Assembly: GCA_933207985.1 (NCBI GenBank)
Contig: OW240916.1
Location: 264,654,337-264,718,336, forward strand
Reading direction: 5' to 3'
DNA: 64,000 nucleotides
DNA from: Pelobates cultripes
Taxonomy: Eukaryota > Chordata > Amphibia > Anura > Pelobatidae
Shown here: positions 1 through 12,150 of the stretch, piece by piece
Position numbering within the stretch: the stretch's first letter is position 1
How the letters are laid out: each line of letters begins with the position of its first letter
Translations under genes and position numbers: made by a program
Notes under the pieces: generated by a model
What the model saw: the letters and a program-made list of their open reading frames with translations, nothing else
Database searches by the model: none
Told to the model about the DNA's origin: nothing

Positions 1-1481
1 GTCCAGAGGGTTCGGCCGAACTTTGAAAAAAAGTCCGGGTTCAGGCTCGAACTTGACCCCAAACAATCAGAGTGCTCTGTGTCATTTTACACAGCGTGGG
101 GGAGTTGTTTGGAATTTGCCAATCAAGTTCTTTTGGAATTACTTAATCCACCAATCAGAGTGCTCTGTGTCATTTTACACAGAGTGGGAAAATTCCAAAG
201 AACTTTCCCACGCTGTGTAAAATGACACAGAGCACTCTGATTGGTGGATTTCAAGCCAACCAATCAGAGTGTTGTGACAGGTAAATGTAGAGACTTACCT
301 GTCAGTCTCTTCATTTACCTGTCAGAACACTCTGATTGCATGGCTTAAACCCACCAATCAGAGTGCTCTGAGCCTAATTGCAGGGCGGGGCAAGGCTTCA
401 TAAGCCTTCCTCCATCCTGCAGAGCTCAATCTGCGCGGAGCCCTCCATGGGTGAAGAAGGATTATTTTATTTTTTTGCGCTCTTTTTTTGTTGTTGTTTT
501 TTTAAAGTGCGTCGGTTATTCTGGATTTTTATTTGGCCTTTTTTGGGGCTGAAAAAATAAGATTTTAGAAGAAAGAAGACATCAAATGGTAAGTCTATTT
601 TTTTTTTACAGGTATTTAGACAAGGGTCCCCCCTCATTATTTTTAGGATGAGGGGGGTAGGTAGGGGTAATTTTTTTGGGGGAGGGGGGTGACTAGGGGT
701 TTGCAGACCCCTAGTCACCTGGGGGGGATTTTTATTTATGGCCCCCACCTACCGCTCAGGGGTGGGGGCCGGGGGGAGGACAGTAGGTCCCCCCCTAATT
801 GTTATTTAGGCCCCCACCCGCTGCGCAGAGTTGGGGGCCGGGGGGAGGACATTAGGTCCCCCCCTTATTGTTATTTAGGGCCCCCACCCGCCGCGCAGGG
901 GTGGGCGTCGGGGGGGAGGAAAGTAGGTGTTCCCCCCTTATTGTTACTTAGGGCCCCCACCCACCGCGCAGGGTGGGGGCCGAGGGGAGGACATTAGGTC
1001 CCCCCAATTTTTATTTATGGCCCCCACCCACTGCCCAGGGGTGGGGGCTGGGGGGAGGACATTAGGTCCCCCTCACAATTTTTATTTATGGTGGGTGGAG
1101 GCCATGGGGGAGGACAATTTTTTTTTAAACAGTGAGCAGCCACAGGCTGCTCACTGTTTAATAGACATGCCCCTACTCGCGGTACAGCGAGTAGGGGCAT
1201 AATTTACTAATACTAAGTGACCAGCTTCTATAAAGGCTGGGTCACTTGCTGCACTGGCCAATCACAGCCATGCCATTAGTAGGCATGGCTGTGATGGCTT
1301 CTAAGGGCACACGAGTCAAACGCTTGTTGATTGGCTGCCCTGCAGCCTTTCAAAATGCATCATTAAATCACTGAACTCCAACCTGAACATACAGTGATAT
1401 GTCCGTGTTCGGGTCCGGGGTCCAAAAAGCATAATGTTCGGTACAAACCCGAACTTTTCAGTTTGGGTTCGCTCAACTCTA
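1..1481 (+). repeat. Right part of a hAT-like foldback element (copy A)
   Basis: The window opens inside a dispersed element. Bases 190-470 match 11,319-11,590 of copy B closely (CCAAT-rich segment, GC box, damaged TATA palindrome). Bases about 690-1110 are a G/C-rich minisatellite of roughly 65-70 bp units, each holding a CCCCCAC...GTGGGGG inverted core and a GGAGGACATTAGG phrase. The right end near 1481 reads ttcgctcaactcta. In reverse complement it starts TAGAGTTGAGCG, a hAT-like terminus different from that of copy B. The left arm lies outside the window. No coding capacity. Confidence 0.6.
190..470 (+). promoter_or_regulatory. Promoter-like core with repeated CCAAT boxes and a GC box (copy A)
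   Basis: CCAATCAGAG motifs occur in alternating orientation from about 62 to 360. A GGGCGGGG box near 385 and a partly decayed palindrome (TATA position reads tcataa here) follow. A GTAAGT splice-donor-like site occurs near 589 followed by a pyrimidine tract and CAG. The same order is kept in copy B at 11.3-11.7 kb, where the palindrome is nearly perfect. Promoter activity is inferred from motif order only. Confidence 0.4.
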
Positions 1482-1855
1482 TTCACATGCTCTAGCTTAA
1501 GTATGGAAATTTAAGAGGGATGTAGAGGAACAAAACTATTGTGGACTGACTGACAATGATATTGAGCTAAAGCTGACTTTGCACACTATGCAAATGCTCT
1601 TGCTGCTTCAGTCTCTCTAACACTGTAGCATGTTCCCTTTCTTCTACACTCACTAGATACACTTTTTCTCTGTTCCATACTGTATAACAGAAGCTTCTGT
1701 CTGCTAGTAAGAAGGTTAGGAGAGGAGTGAACAAGCTCATGCTAGGGGACAGTGTAGAAAGCGTAGAGCTAGCGCATCATTAGACACATTTATGCCAAGC
1801 TCAGGGTGCTGTCTGCACAGTATGCCTTTGGTTGGTCATCCTGCATGATTGGCAG

Positions 1856-3919
1856 CAGGGGCGGACTGAGCACTCGGGCACATCGGTCATGGACCGAGGG
1901 CCCAAGGCTCTTGGGGGCCCGCCTGCCTGCAGCATTGTAAGGGCTCAGCTGAGGAGCTCAACAAGCTCCCCAGCCAGCCTGCACTAAGTGAGGGGCCCGC
2001 ACGACCCTCTGCGGGCCCCTGTTATTAAATATTTACCCCCTTAGTCAGCCGCAGCAGAGCGCTTGTAGCACACTGAGAGACAACCGAGGGGCCTTATCAA
2101 AGACCCTCCAGGCTGTGTCTCACTGTGCCTGTCCGAAAGTGCTGCTGTAAAAAAAAATCGGCAGAGGCTCCAGGAGCAGAGCCTCTGCCGTGAGCTGAAC
2201 ACAGCATGCAGGCTGCCTGTAACTGAGCAGCCTTATGCGGAGCTGCTCTATCAGTGTTACAGGCAGCCTGACCCCGCTGCACTACCATGGCCGGCCAGGG
2301 AGGGAGCTCTTCAGGATTGGCTGCACCCACCAGGGGTGCAAACAAGCTTATTCTGCCACCGGACCACCAGGGATAAGGATTCCCCCCTCCACGGACAAAG
2401 GTAAGGCTCAGGGAGGGGGGAACACGTTATTTAACTTTTTTTTTTCCCCACAGCTCTTATGTCTCCACCCCCTCCACCTTTCACCACCCCTTCATCACCC
2501 CACACCCCTTCATCACCCCCACACTCCTTCACGACCCCCACACACCTTCATTAACCCTTCATCTCCCCTACACCCTTTCATCTCCACCTACACCCTTTCA
2601 TCACCCCTACACCCCTTCATCTCCCCCACACCCCTTCACCACCCCACACCACTTCACCACCCCTTCATCCACCCCCACCCTTCACCACCCCTTCATTAAC
2701 CCTTTCTCTCCACCTACACCCTTTCATCTCCACCTACACCCTTTCATCACCTCCACCCTTCACCACCCTACACCCCTTCACGCCCTTCATCAACCCCTTT
2801 ATCTCCCCCCACCCTTCATCTCCCCACCCTTCACCACCCCACACCATCACCACCCCACACCTTCATCACCCCACACCCCTTCATCCTCTTTATCTCCCCC
2901 TACACCCCTTCGTCTCCTCCTACACCCCTTCATCACCTCCACCCCTTCATCCGCCCCTACACCCTTCACCACCCCACCCCTTCACCACCCTTCATCCACC
3001 CCCACACCTTCATCACCCCACCCCTTCACCCCCTCCCTCCCTTCATCGCCCCTTTATCTCCCCCTACTGCCTTTATCACCCCACGCCCCTTTATCACCCC
3101 CACATCCCTTTATCACCCCCACACCCTTCATCCACCCCCCACCTTCATCACCCTTTATCTCCCCTACCAGCCCTTTATCTCCCCCTACACCCCTTCATCG
3201 CCCTACTGCCACTTCATCACCCTACACCTTCATCACCCCCACACCCCTTCATCACCCCTTTATCTCCCCTACCGCCCTTCATCTCCCCTGCCTTCATCTC
3301 CCCTACACCTTCATCACTACACCTTCATCGCCTTTATCTCCCCTGCACCCCTTTGTCTCCCCACCCCTTTATCTCCCCTCCACGCCTTCATCACCCCCAC
3401 CCCTTCATCGCCTTTATCTCCCCCCTACACCCCTTTATCTCCCCCACACCTTTATCTCCCTCCACACCCCTTCATCTCCCCGCCCCTTAGGTCTCACACC
3501 CCTTCGTCACCCCACACTTGTCACCACCCCTTCATCACCCTCACACCTTCATCACCCTCACCCCCCACACCCCACACCTCTGCCCCCCACACCCCTTCAT
3601 CACCCCAACACCCCTTCATCACCCCCACACCCCTTCACCACCCCTTCATCACCCCCACACCCCTTCATCAAATACTACCCTAAAAAAAACATACTCTGAA
3701 TCCACGGATCCTGATACAACACACAAAAATACACATATAAATACATATATTAGCTTACACCAGGGCTCACAGTGAATAGTGTGCATTCACTTTACATGCA
3801 CATATAATCAAATACACGGTACATCTACACTATCATGTGTACCAGCATATATATTAATCTGTAAGGGGCCCAGGTCCTAGTTTTGCCCGGGGGCCCGAGG
3901 CACTATCAGTCCACCCTTG
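1856..3919. mobile_element. Non-autonomous hAT element with C-rich minisatellite
   Basis: Terminal inverted repeats are CAGGGGCGGACTGA at the left end and TCAGTCCACCCTTG at the right. They are flanked by an exact 8-bp duplication ATTGGCAG (1848-1855 and 3920-3927), the signature of the hAT superfamily. No transposase is present. Inside lie two strong hairpins: ggcagaggct/agcctctgcc at 2160-2189 and a 15-bp perfect stem around 2209-2271. About 1.2 kb of C-rich minisatellite follows (about 2,460-3,665). Confidence 0.85.
2460..3665 (+). repeat. C-rich minisatellite (CCCCTTCATCACC-like units)
   Basis: Degenerate tandem units built on cacccctTCATCaccccca repeat for about 1.2 kb inside the hAT element. 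The opposite strand is G-rich. The long open frames across it are compositional artefacts, not genes. Confidence 0.85.
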
Positions 3920-4000
3920 ATTGGCAGGCAGCCTAAATGTGCATTCAACAAAGGCTGACCATCTAATTCTTTGTGCAGACACTCTTCACATGCTCTTGTA

Positions 4001-4299
4001 CAGGGCCAGATTAACATAGGGGCTGATGGAGCTGCAGTTCCAGGCCCATGCTCATGGAATAGGCCCATTGATTTTTTTTGTATTACTCTTCACATACTCT
4101 TGCTTAAGTTTGGAAATTTAAGAGTGATGTAGGAGAATAAAACTGGTGTGGACTGGCTGACAATGATATTAGTTAAGCTAAAGGCTCTTATTGCTTCAGT
4201 TTTTCTAACACTGTGACATGTTCACTTCTTTTTGTTTTCTGTCGATAAGATTCTGTAATTAGGCAGCACCAGGCCCAATGGGCTCTTAATCAGGCCCTG
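4001..4299. mobile_element. Short non-autonomous hAT-like element
   Basis: The left end starts CAGGGCCAGATTAACATAGG and the right end is gggctcttaatcaggccctg, imperfect inverted repeats about 20 bp long. The flanking 8-bp sequences do not match, so the target duplication has decayed or the ends have been rearranged. The interior around 4081-4290 matches 15,530-16,220. It also shows the unoccupied site for the element nested at 14,738-15,522. Confidence 0.6.
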
Positions 4300-6999
4300 G
4301 TTTAGGAAAAAATTTTGCACAACAGAAAATTTCTACACACACCAACTAAGAACAATAAGAGGAAACATTACCTTTAGGAACCATTCCCACTGAAGAATGC
4401 AGTCACTGTATCTCTACTTATAAATTGGTACCTACAAAGCATTCTGTACTTTATGTGCATGTAAGCAGCATTTATCTTTCTTCTGCAGAGACGAAGAGGG
4501 ACTCTCTCTGAACTTTGTAGGTTTTTTGGGGGGGAGGGAAGGGGTTAAAAGCATGTATTAAATTATAATATTTATTGAAGCTGTACAAAATTCCCATGTA
4601 AGGATTTATAATAAAAAATTATATACTTAATGCAAAATAAAACCTCTAGTTTATTCTCATATTTATATATATACTTGTTTTGCACAGTAATAAGATAATA
4701 AATAAAACACATACATTGTGATAACTCAGGAGAACAAATTACCCCCTGAAGGGAACATTTTTCTGTAATCACATCAATTTTTTAGTTCTTCTTTTGATTG
4801 CTTTTTCTAGCTGTGCTATGAGATGATATGTTATATTCTAGAACTAGAGGCTAATTTTATTGGAGACAGCATGTTCTAACCTCAAGCAAATCAACATCTA
4901 TTAGTTTAAAATGCCTGTAAAAGAGGTTGATTCATTATTTTAGATAGAACAAAAAATTGCTGACGCGAAATCTAAGTTTTTATTCACCAAACAGTGAGTG
5001 GTGATTAATTGGTAAATTGGAATCTGAATTGCAAAATTAAAGATGAATTAAGCCACAACATAATTTATTAGAAGACTGAAAAAACCCTTTGATTAGTCTT
5101 AACTCAATGCTCATGCAAGTTTAATGTCACTTGTGCCATTACCAAGAGAAAGTATACTATTTGCACATCACACAGGTCCTGCTCACAGAGGCAGTAAAGA
5201 CCCAACTATCTGTAAGTCCCCTGTGCATGAGAGATACAAAAGACCTAGACATTCATTTTTTTCCCTTCATTGGGCCTCGTCAGCGAGCTATTTCTGAAAG
5301 AGTTAGCAAAGGATCCACATCTCCACAACTGGACATTTTTGACATAGAGAGAACGTAGTCACATAGGTAAAAATGCAAAATATATGTAAAAATTACAGAT
5401 TTGTGCGAGAGGACCATAATGTGAACAGACACGTACAGTGTGAGCTCAAACTAGAGAATTACCATTTTTTTCCAAATATCATCACTGTATAGTGACTTTA
5501 GTAGGTGAGGTAGAATGGTAGAGATGTTTTAGAAAAATAAGAAACTGTGTACGACTTCAGGATCCCAATATATTGGCTACAGTGATGGCTTCAGTGGATT
5601 CCAAGAGGCATGATGTCAGATGAGCTTAATGATTTATCGTCCTCAGAAAAATAGGCTTAGACTGTCATAAGAGGAATGTCTTTCATCAGACGACAATACC
5701 ATGCCGCCAATAAAACCCAACATTAAGGTTCTATTATAAGATATTCATTTAATAATTTTCTCTTTTGTGCAGACCTGGAAGAGACAGGGAGGCATTTGTA
5801 TAAATCAAAGCAAAATTACAGCACTTGAATTTGCTGATATGGCAGTGGCTGTGAGAAATCTATATATAAATATAGAGGAGCAAAAAATGTACATAAGAAA
5901 ATAGAAATAGACCATAGAATGCACAAATCAGAGTAGTCTCAGAATCGGTAAGCCCAGACAAGCTTCCACGTCTCTTGCCTTATTAGCTTTGCCGATATCC
6001 CCCACACAAGTATAGTCTATAAAAATAGATGCTGTTTTCCAGGTGGTTACTTCTGCCAGTACACTGTCAGAGGTGGATAATGACATCCTTATCAGGTTTC
6101 AGAGGGAGCTGGACAAGCTGCACTCAGGTGGTAAGACAGTTTGGGGACTACTCATTAGAAAATATCATGCACGCTCTTTATAATAAGATCTCCTAAGCCA
6201 CTGTGCGACGGAACTAATCTCTAAAACAGGGATCTCTCGTAGAGTTGAAGAATGGAGTGCCTCACACACTGCGAGAACCCTTAAGGAGCATCTTCCTTTA
6301 TGGACATTTTATATGTCATTGGAAACAGCAAGGACTGCAACACAATGTCTAGACACCACCACTTAACTCTGGGATGTAGAAAAGTTCAACATATGTATGC
6401 CAATGTCTCACGCCACACAAGGTTTAAGTTTCTGCCAAACTTGATGATGGAATGTATTTGTTTAATAGCTATTGTGGCTGCATGGGACTCAAATTGCAAA
6501 ATTCTGCATATAATGTGCTATTGCCATTTGTATCTCTTGGCAAGGCAAACTTCTTAGCTTACTTTGTTGTGTAATTGGGAGAAGACTATTGGGTTTATAT
6601 TCAGTACCTTTTCAGGGGGCTTATATTAAGACTTCCTGTCACTAAGAAGTGCCAAGAGTATTCATGCACCGAAGGTTGTTTGGCAGTACATCTATATTTT
6701 GCATCTATATGAGTCTTACTTACCATATTTGCAGAAAATGAATAGAAGACTTCCAGCAGAAACATTCTTAATTAGGTTCTATATCCTGCAATTTTCTTTC
6801 TAAACTGAATGGATCTCTGAATCATTCTCGTAAACGTGGTTAATTCATGCTCCTAGAATCCATCGAGTTTAGCATTTCTCAAATCGATTTCTACTATTGA
6901 TCAAAAAGAAGGCAAAAAACATTTTGGAGCCTTGTCCAATTTTGCAACAAACTAGAGAAAAAATCCTTCGTAACCCTGCAATGCAGTCAGATCTCTCCT
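4300..6999. other. No recognisable feature
   Basis: AT-rich sequence. Short open frames here (for example 5131-5358 and 6300-6557) show no domain, no codon bias I can detect and no splice context. I see no repeat with clear ends. Confidence 0.5.
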
Positions 7000-7860
7000 T
7001 GGATCAGTAAGCTGTTACCCTAGGTGTTATATGCCTAATTAATATGTTTTTTCAATAACTTATCCAGCTGTTGTTTATACATTGGTACAAACACTGTTAA
7101 AACCACCTCTTCAAGCAGAGAATTCCACATATTTATTGTTTTTACTCTAAAGAACCCTTCCTTTTGCCTTTGGCGTAATCTTCTTTCTTACAGTCTAAAT
7201 AAGTAACCTTGTGCCCTATGTATATTCCTATATGTGAATATATATATATATACAGACAATGGTTTGTACTGGCTCTGAAAATATTTGTATACTGTTATCA
7301 TATCTTCTCTGAGGCATTGGTTTTTCTTTACTAAAGAGATTGATATTTGTTAGACTATCATCATAATTAAAATTGTTCACTCCCTATTTAAAATTGTCCA
7401 TTCCCTATTTAATATAATAAGTGCCCAAATTTGCACGGCATATTCACATTATAATCTATAAAGAGGTAACATGCTCTTTTTTATGCATGACAATACCTTA
7501 CTGGCCTTAACAACTGCTGATTGACTGTGGACATTGTTATCTAATTTATTGTCTATAACGATGCCCAAATCCTTCTCATATATGTTATTTTTCCAAACTC
7601 ACTACCATTTGGGGTGTAAATTACTTGTTAATTTTTCACCCCAAAGTGCATAACATTGCATTTATAAAATTACATCTGCCATTTGAGTGCCCAGCCTCCC
7701 AATCTATCTTAATCCCTCTGCAGCAAAGTAATATCCTCACATTGTATTATCTTGTAGAGTTTTGTGCCATCTGTAAGCACTGACACATGATTTCAATGTC
7801 TATTTCAAGATAATTTATAAATAGATTGAATAGAAGTGGTCCCAGAACAGATTCGTCAAG
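7000..7860. repeat. Old interspersed repeat, LINE-like (tentative)
   Basis: The text pattern (accccaaagtgcataacatt, tctgccatttgagtgcccag, gaagtggtcccagaacaga) resembles a widespread class of old vertebrate repeats related to the 3' regions of CR1-type LINEs. No open frame survives. The family name is a guess from pattern memory. Confidence 0.3.
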
Positions 7861-7862
7861 GA

Positions 7863-8500
7863 CTGTCAGGATCAGTCAGAGGAACCTCAGCAAAATGAGA
7901 GGCAGCAATCTTAACAAAGCAAAACATGAAATACAAAATAGATGTATTACAAGACCTTAAAGTATCCTTAGATTAATACTTCAAGCAGAAATATAGAAAA
8001 CAAACAAAACTGTGCATGTCAAAAAAATACCAGCTGGTGCAGGAACAGCAAAATGTAGTAAAATAGACCAAGGTCAGGATTACTGACTGGAACAGGTCAA
8101 TGAACAAGCTGGGTCTGATATACAAACAGTAGTCATGCAAGCCAGGTATGATACACAAATATAGAGGATCAAGAATAAGCAAAGGATAAGCCAAGTAATT
8201 TACAGGAACTCAATAAAGGACAAACACACGAAAGGCTCTGAAACTACAAAAAGGCCTTTAAATAGGGAGGTCTTGTATCTGATTGACTCTACTTTCTGGA
8301 AGAATCAGCACAAAAAGGTAGCACCTGTGTTAACCATAGGTGCCTGACAAAAATCACAATTAATGTGATTCAGGTAAGTGAGAAGCAAGCAGGGAATCTT
8401 CTCCTGGAATCTTCGCAGGTGAATATGTTCATAGTGGCTCAAAGAGCAGTATGCACAGGCACAAACAATAAAAAAATGTTCCCACCAGAGTCAGTAGGCT
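7863..8500 (-). repeat. Possible 3' UTR/LTR of the Gypsy fragment
   Basis: This directly follows, in minus-strand sense, the end of the chromodomain-containing Gypsy frame. It starts tgtcaggatcagtcagagg on the plus strand. The position suits a 3' untranslated region plus LTR, but there is no second LTR in the window to compare with. Confidence 0.3.
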
Positions 8501-9911
8501 TCATGCCATTGCCACCCCTAAAGTAACACTCACTAGGTGTTTCCTGCCAGGTTTGACTAAGAAGTGGGGACATGGACATCCTGTCTGAGATCTATCCTCT
8601 GGTCCATACCTTTTCAAGTGGACCGGGTACTGTAGCTTGCTTCTAGATAACCGGGAGTCTATGATTTTCTGAACTTTGTATTCTACACAGTCATCGACTG
8701 GAAGCGGAGCAGGAACAGGCACAGATGAGGTGAACCTATTACACAACAACTGTTTAATGGGACACTCCACTGCCTAAATACAAAATAAATACATAGTCTA
8801 ATCACAGACTTCCCAATTCAGCTCAACAAGAAGTCTTTGCAAGACAGGTGGTCTGGGCAATTGCTGCCTCTTGAGTTTAGCTCCACTTAGCTACCCAAAA
8901 TAGGAAGAATCAAGGCCCATTGTCTGCTTGAGAGCTGGTGGGGAGTGTTTCCAAGTTAATTGACACTTTTAGCAAAATGAAAAAAATACTTAAAACTTTT
9001 CAGCAAGCAGAAGAGCTTTAGGGGTCTGGAGTTTTTCTTTAAGTAACGAGACGTGAAAGGTGTTAGGCATACATAGGTTCTTGGGCAAAACTATGGTGTA
9101 GGCCACTGGGTTGACCCTCCTAATAATGCAATATGGACCAATATACCTGGATGCAGGCTTAGGAGTGGCAACAGGGAGTTTAATGTTCCAATTTGATAAC
9201 CATACCTAATCTCCAACCTGGAATGAAGATGCCACCATGCACCTATGGTCAGAGTTCCTCTTTTGGAGCAGTACAGAGCATTCCAAGGTGTCCTTAACTT
9301 GTGCCCAAAGGGACCAAAGTTAAACAAGGTGACCAACACAGAAACCCAAGGTGGGTATTCCAAACACAGATAATCCCGTGGGAAGTATTGTAGTACAGAA
9401 CCCATGATTGCACATGAAAGGGCTGTGCACAAAGGCATCATGAATGGCATTGTTCCTGGTGAACACTTCCTGATTGGAAGTTTGGCTGCATCATTAGTCT
9501 GGGAATGATACGCAGATGTGAAGGAGAGGCCGATACCCATCCCATCACAAAATTTCCTCCAAAAGTGAGACACAGAGTGACTTCCTCTATCAAGACAATT
9601 TCAGAGGGCAACCCGTAGAGCCTAACAACCTATTTGGCAAAAACTTGAGCAAGCTCGTCAGTGAAATGCAACGGAATGAAGCGTGACATTTTCAAAAACC
9701 TGTCGACAACCATGAGAATGGTAGTGTGATCATTGGATAGAGGCAGATTTACAATAAAATCTATCATCAGATGAGGCCAGGGTCTGCGGAGAGAGAATTC
9801 AAGTCTGATGTTGATAGAAACATTTAAATACATAAGGGGAGTCAACACAGTAAAAGAGGAGACTATACTTAACTCTTTAAGGACTGAGCTAAATGTACAC
9901 GTTGTGATCAA
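8501..9911 (-). pseudogene. Ty3/Gypsy chromovirus integrase-chromodomain fragment
   Basis: Three minus-strand frames line up as one decayed pol 3' end. Bases 9911-9630 encode the integrase core start ([13 protein letters not shown] then [15 protein letters not shown]). Bases 9573-9091 hold a degenerate continuation with AYHSQTND, the usual HPQTDG region, where the partner motif has decayed. Bases 8770-8501 encode a chromodomain (DDCVEYKVQKIIDSRL, then YPVHLKRYGPEDRSQ). Integrase joins cDNA to host DNA, and in chromoviruses the chromodomain targets chromatin. Several frame breaks and the missing gag, protease and RT mark a dead, truncated copy. Confidence 0.75.
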
Positions 9912-10544
9912 AACAAAACGTAAACAAAAACATGAATTTGCGCTATATGTCTGTTCAGACGTAATTCACCTCTTTCATATTATGTGCACACACACTTATT
10001 ATATATGATTTTATTCAGGGGAAACAGGGCTTTTATTGAACATCATATATTTAGGTATGAAACATAATTTAATATGAATAAAATATATAAAAATGGGAAA
10101 AAATAAGAATTAAAAAATTTATTTTAGTTCTGCGTGACATTTTAACTGTGATTGTCATAATAATGTTTGCTTTTACTGCAATAAAATATACATATTTGTA
10201 TTCAGCGATGTCTCATGTGTAAAACAGTATCCCCTATGTACAGGTTTTATGGTGTTTTGGGAAGTTACAGGGTTAAATATAGCATGTTACATTTATTAGT
10301 TTTTTCACATTGAAATTCGCCAGATTGGTTACGTTGCCTTTGAGACCAACTAGGCATAGTTTGGCTATTTTTGCCTACACTTTATAGTTCTGTTTCAAGT
10401 TTGCTAAAATTCTGTGTTTAGTGAATAAATCCCTTGCTATTTAGTGATTAAATCTCAATGTGTGTATAATGATAAAAAGTAAAGAAGCAGGGCATTTAAC
10501 CAAAACAAACTTTCCCCCCTTTCTCTCTGTCTATTTTTGTATTC
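9912..10544. other. No recognisable feature
   Basis: AT-rich sequence between the Gypsy fragment and the hAT foldback element. I see no gene or bounded repeat. Confidence 0.5.
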
Positions 10545-10669
10545 TTTGATTCTAGGCATGTGCATGGGGAAAATTTTCGGTTCGGTTCAGCATTCCGAAA
10601 TTCAGGACTTTTGCAATTCGGCACTTCGGAACTTCGGCCTGTGGCTGCTCACTGTAAAAAAAAAAAAAT

Positions 10670-11215
10670 AGGGTCCCCCCCCAGAGCCCCCACCCACGAC
10701 GCACGACTGGTGGCTTTTAAATTAAAAGGGGTGGGGGCCCTAAAGTAAAATGAGCGGCAGGTGGGGGCCCTAAAGTATAATGATTGGGAGGATTTATTGT
10801 CCTCCACCCGGCCCCCACCCCTGAGCGGTGGGTGGGGGCCCTAAATACTTATAAGGGGGGGACCTAATGTCCTTCCCCTGGTCCCCACCCCTGTGCGGTG
10901 GGTTGGGGCCCTACAGTAAAATAAGGGGGGGGGACCTAATGTCCTCCCCCTTGGCCCCCACCCCTAAGCAGCCGGTGGGGGCCCTAAATACTAATAAGGG
11001 GGGGACCTAATGTCCTCCCCCCTGGCCCCCACCCCTGAGCGGCTGGTGGGGGCCCTAAATTGGAATAAGGGGGGGAGCTAATGTCCTCCCCCCTGGCCCC
11101 CACCCCTGAGCGGTGGGTGGGGGCCCTATATACTAATAAGGAGGGGGGGCCTAATGTCCTCCCCCCTGGCCCACACCCCTGAGCGTCAGGTGGGGGCCCT
11201 AAATACCAATAGGGG
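10670..11215 (-). repeat. Left minisatellite arm of the foldback element
   Basis: Tandem units of roughly 65-70 bp run ggtgggggccctaaatacta, then aagggggggacctaatgtcc, then cctggcccccacccctgagc. They are the reverse complement of the units at 11,745-12,150 and in copy A at 690-1110. Confidence 0.8.
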
Positions 11216-11319
11216 GTGACTGACAGGTAAGTCTCCACATCTACCTGTCACAGCACTCTGATTGGTTAGCTTGAAATCCACCAATCAGAGTGTTATGAGT
11301 CAAATTACACAGTGTGGGG

Positions 11320-11700
11320 AATTCCAAAGAACTTTCCCACGCTGTGTAAAATGATACAGAGCACTCTGATTGGTGGATTTCAAGCCAACCAATCAGAGTG
11401 CTGTGACAGGTAAATGTAGAGACTTACCTGTCAGTCTCTTCATTTACCTGTCAGAGCACTCTGATTGGATGGCTTAAACCCACCAATCAGAGTGCTCTGA
11501 GCCTAACTGCAGGGCGGGGCAAGGCTTTATAAGCCTTGCCCCGCCCTGCAGAGCTTAGTCTGTGTGGAGCCCTCGCCGGGTGAAGATGGATTTAAAAAAA
11601 AAATTTTTTAAATTGTATTTGGCCTTTTTTGGGGCTGAAAAAAGAAGATTTTAGAAGAAAGAAAACATTGAATGGTAAGTTTTAATTTTTTTACAGGTAC
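11320..11700 (+). promoter_or_regulatory. Promoter-like loop: CCAAT boxes, GC box, TATA palindrome, splice donor
   Basis: Several CCAAT/ATTGG boxes (in CCAATCAGAG contexts) lead into a 45-bp near-perfect palindrome at 11,507-11,551. It contains GGGCGGGG (11,512-11,519), TTTATAA (11,526-11,532) and the mirrored CCCCGCCC. About 125 bp downstream is a consensus GTAAGT at 11,675-11,680, then a T-rich tract and CAG at 11,694-11,696. The spacing between donor and acceptor is too short for an intron, so only the donor could be used. The arrangement matches a compact Pol II promoter; activity is inferred. Confidence 0.45.
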
Positions 11701-11744
11701 TTAGTTAAAGCTCCCCCCCTCATTATTTTTAGTTTGAGGCGGGG

Positions 11745-12150
11745 GGCATTAGGTCCCCCCCTTATTAGTATTTAGGGCCCCCACCCACCTCTCAGGGGTG
11801 GGGGCCAGGGGGGAGGACATTAGGTCCCTTATTAGTATTTAGGGCCCCCACCCACTGCTCAGGGGTGGGGGCCAGGGGGGAGGACATTAGGTCCCCCCCC
11901 TTATTCCAATTTAGGGCCCCCACTTGCCACTCAGGGGTGGGGGCCAGGGGAGAGGACATTAGGTTCCCCCCTTATTAGTATTTAGGCCCCCCCCCACCGC
12001 TCAGGGGTGGGGGCCAGAGGGGAGGACATTAGGTCCCCCCGTTATTCTGATTTAGGGCCCCCACCCGCCGCTCAGGGGTGGGGCCCCAGAGGAGGACAAT
12101 AGGTCCACCTCATTATTTTACATTAGGGCCCCCACCCGCCGTTCAGGGGT
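11745..12150 (+). repeat. Right minisatellite arm of the foldback element
   Basis: About six tandem units carry cattaggtccccccc, ttattagtatttagggcccc and caggggtgggggccaggggg phrases. They are reverse-complementary to the left arm. Confidence 0.8.

Larger units (their letters stand above)
1482..4000 (+). repeat. Older hAT-like repeat interrupted by a younger hAT
   Basis: Bases 1482-1855 and 3928-3985 together match 15,530-15,900 with moderate divergence, for example the phrase ctgctagtaagaagg and the phrase agacacatttatgcc. The match is split by the hAT insertion at 1856-3919. This is a degraded copy of the family that is more complete at 14,618-16,251. It is non-coding. Confidence 0.5.

Noticed and set aside
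2235..2699. 154-residue open frame, Pro/His-rich
   Set aside because: It is a translation of the C-rich minisatellite; every phase gives similar low-complexity text.
11671..11700. Very short intron between GTAAGT and CAG
   Set aside because: About 22 nt is below any spliceable length; only the donor is of interest.
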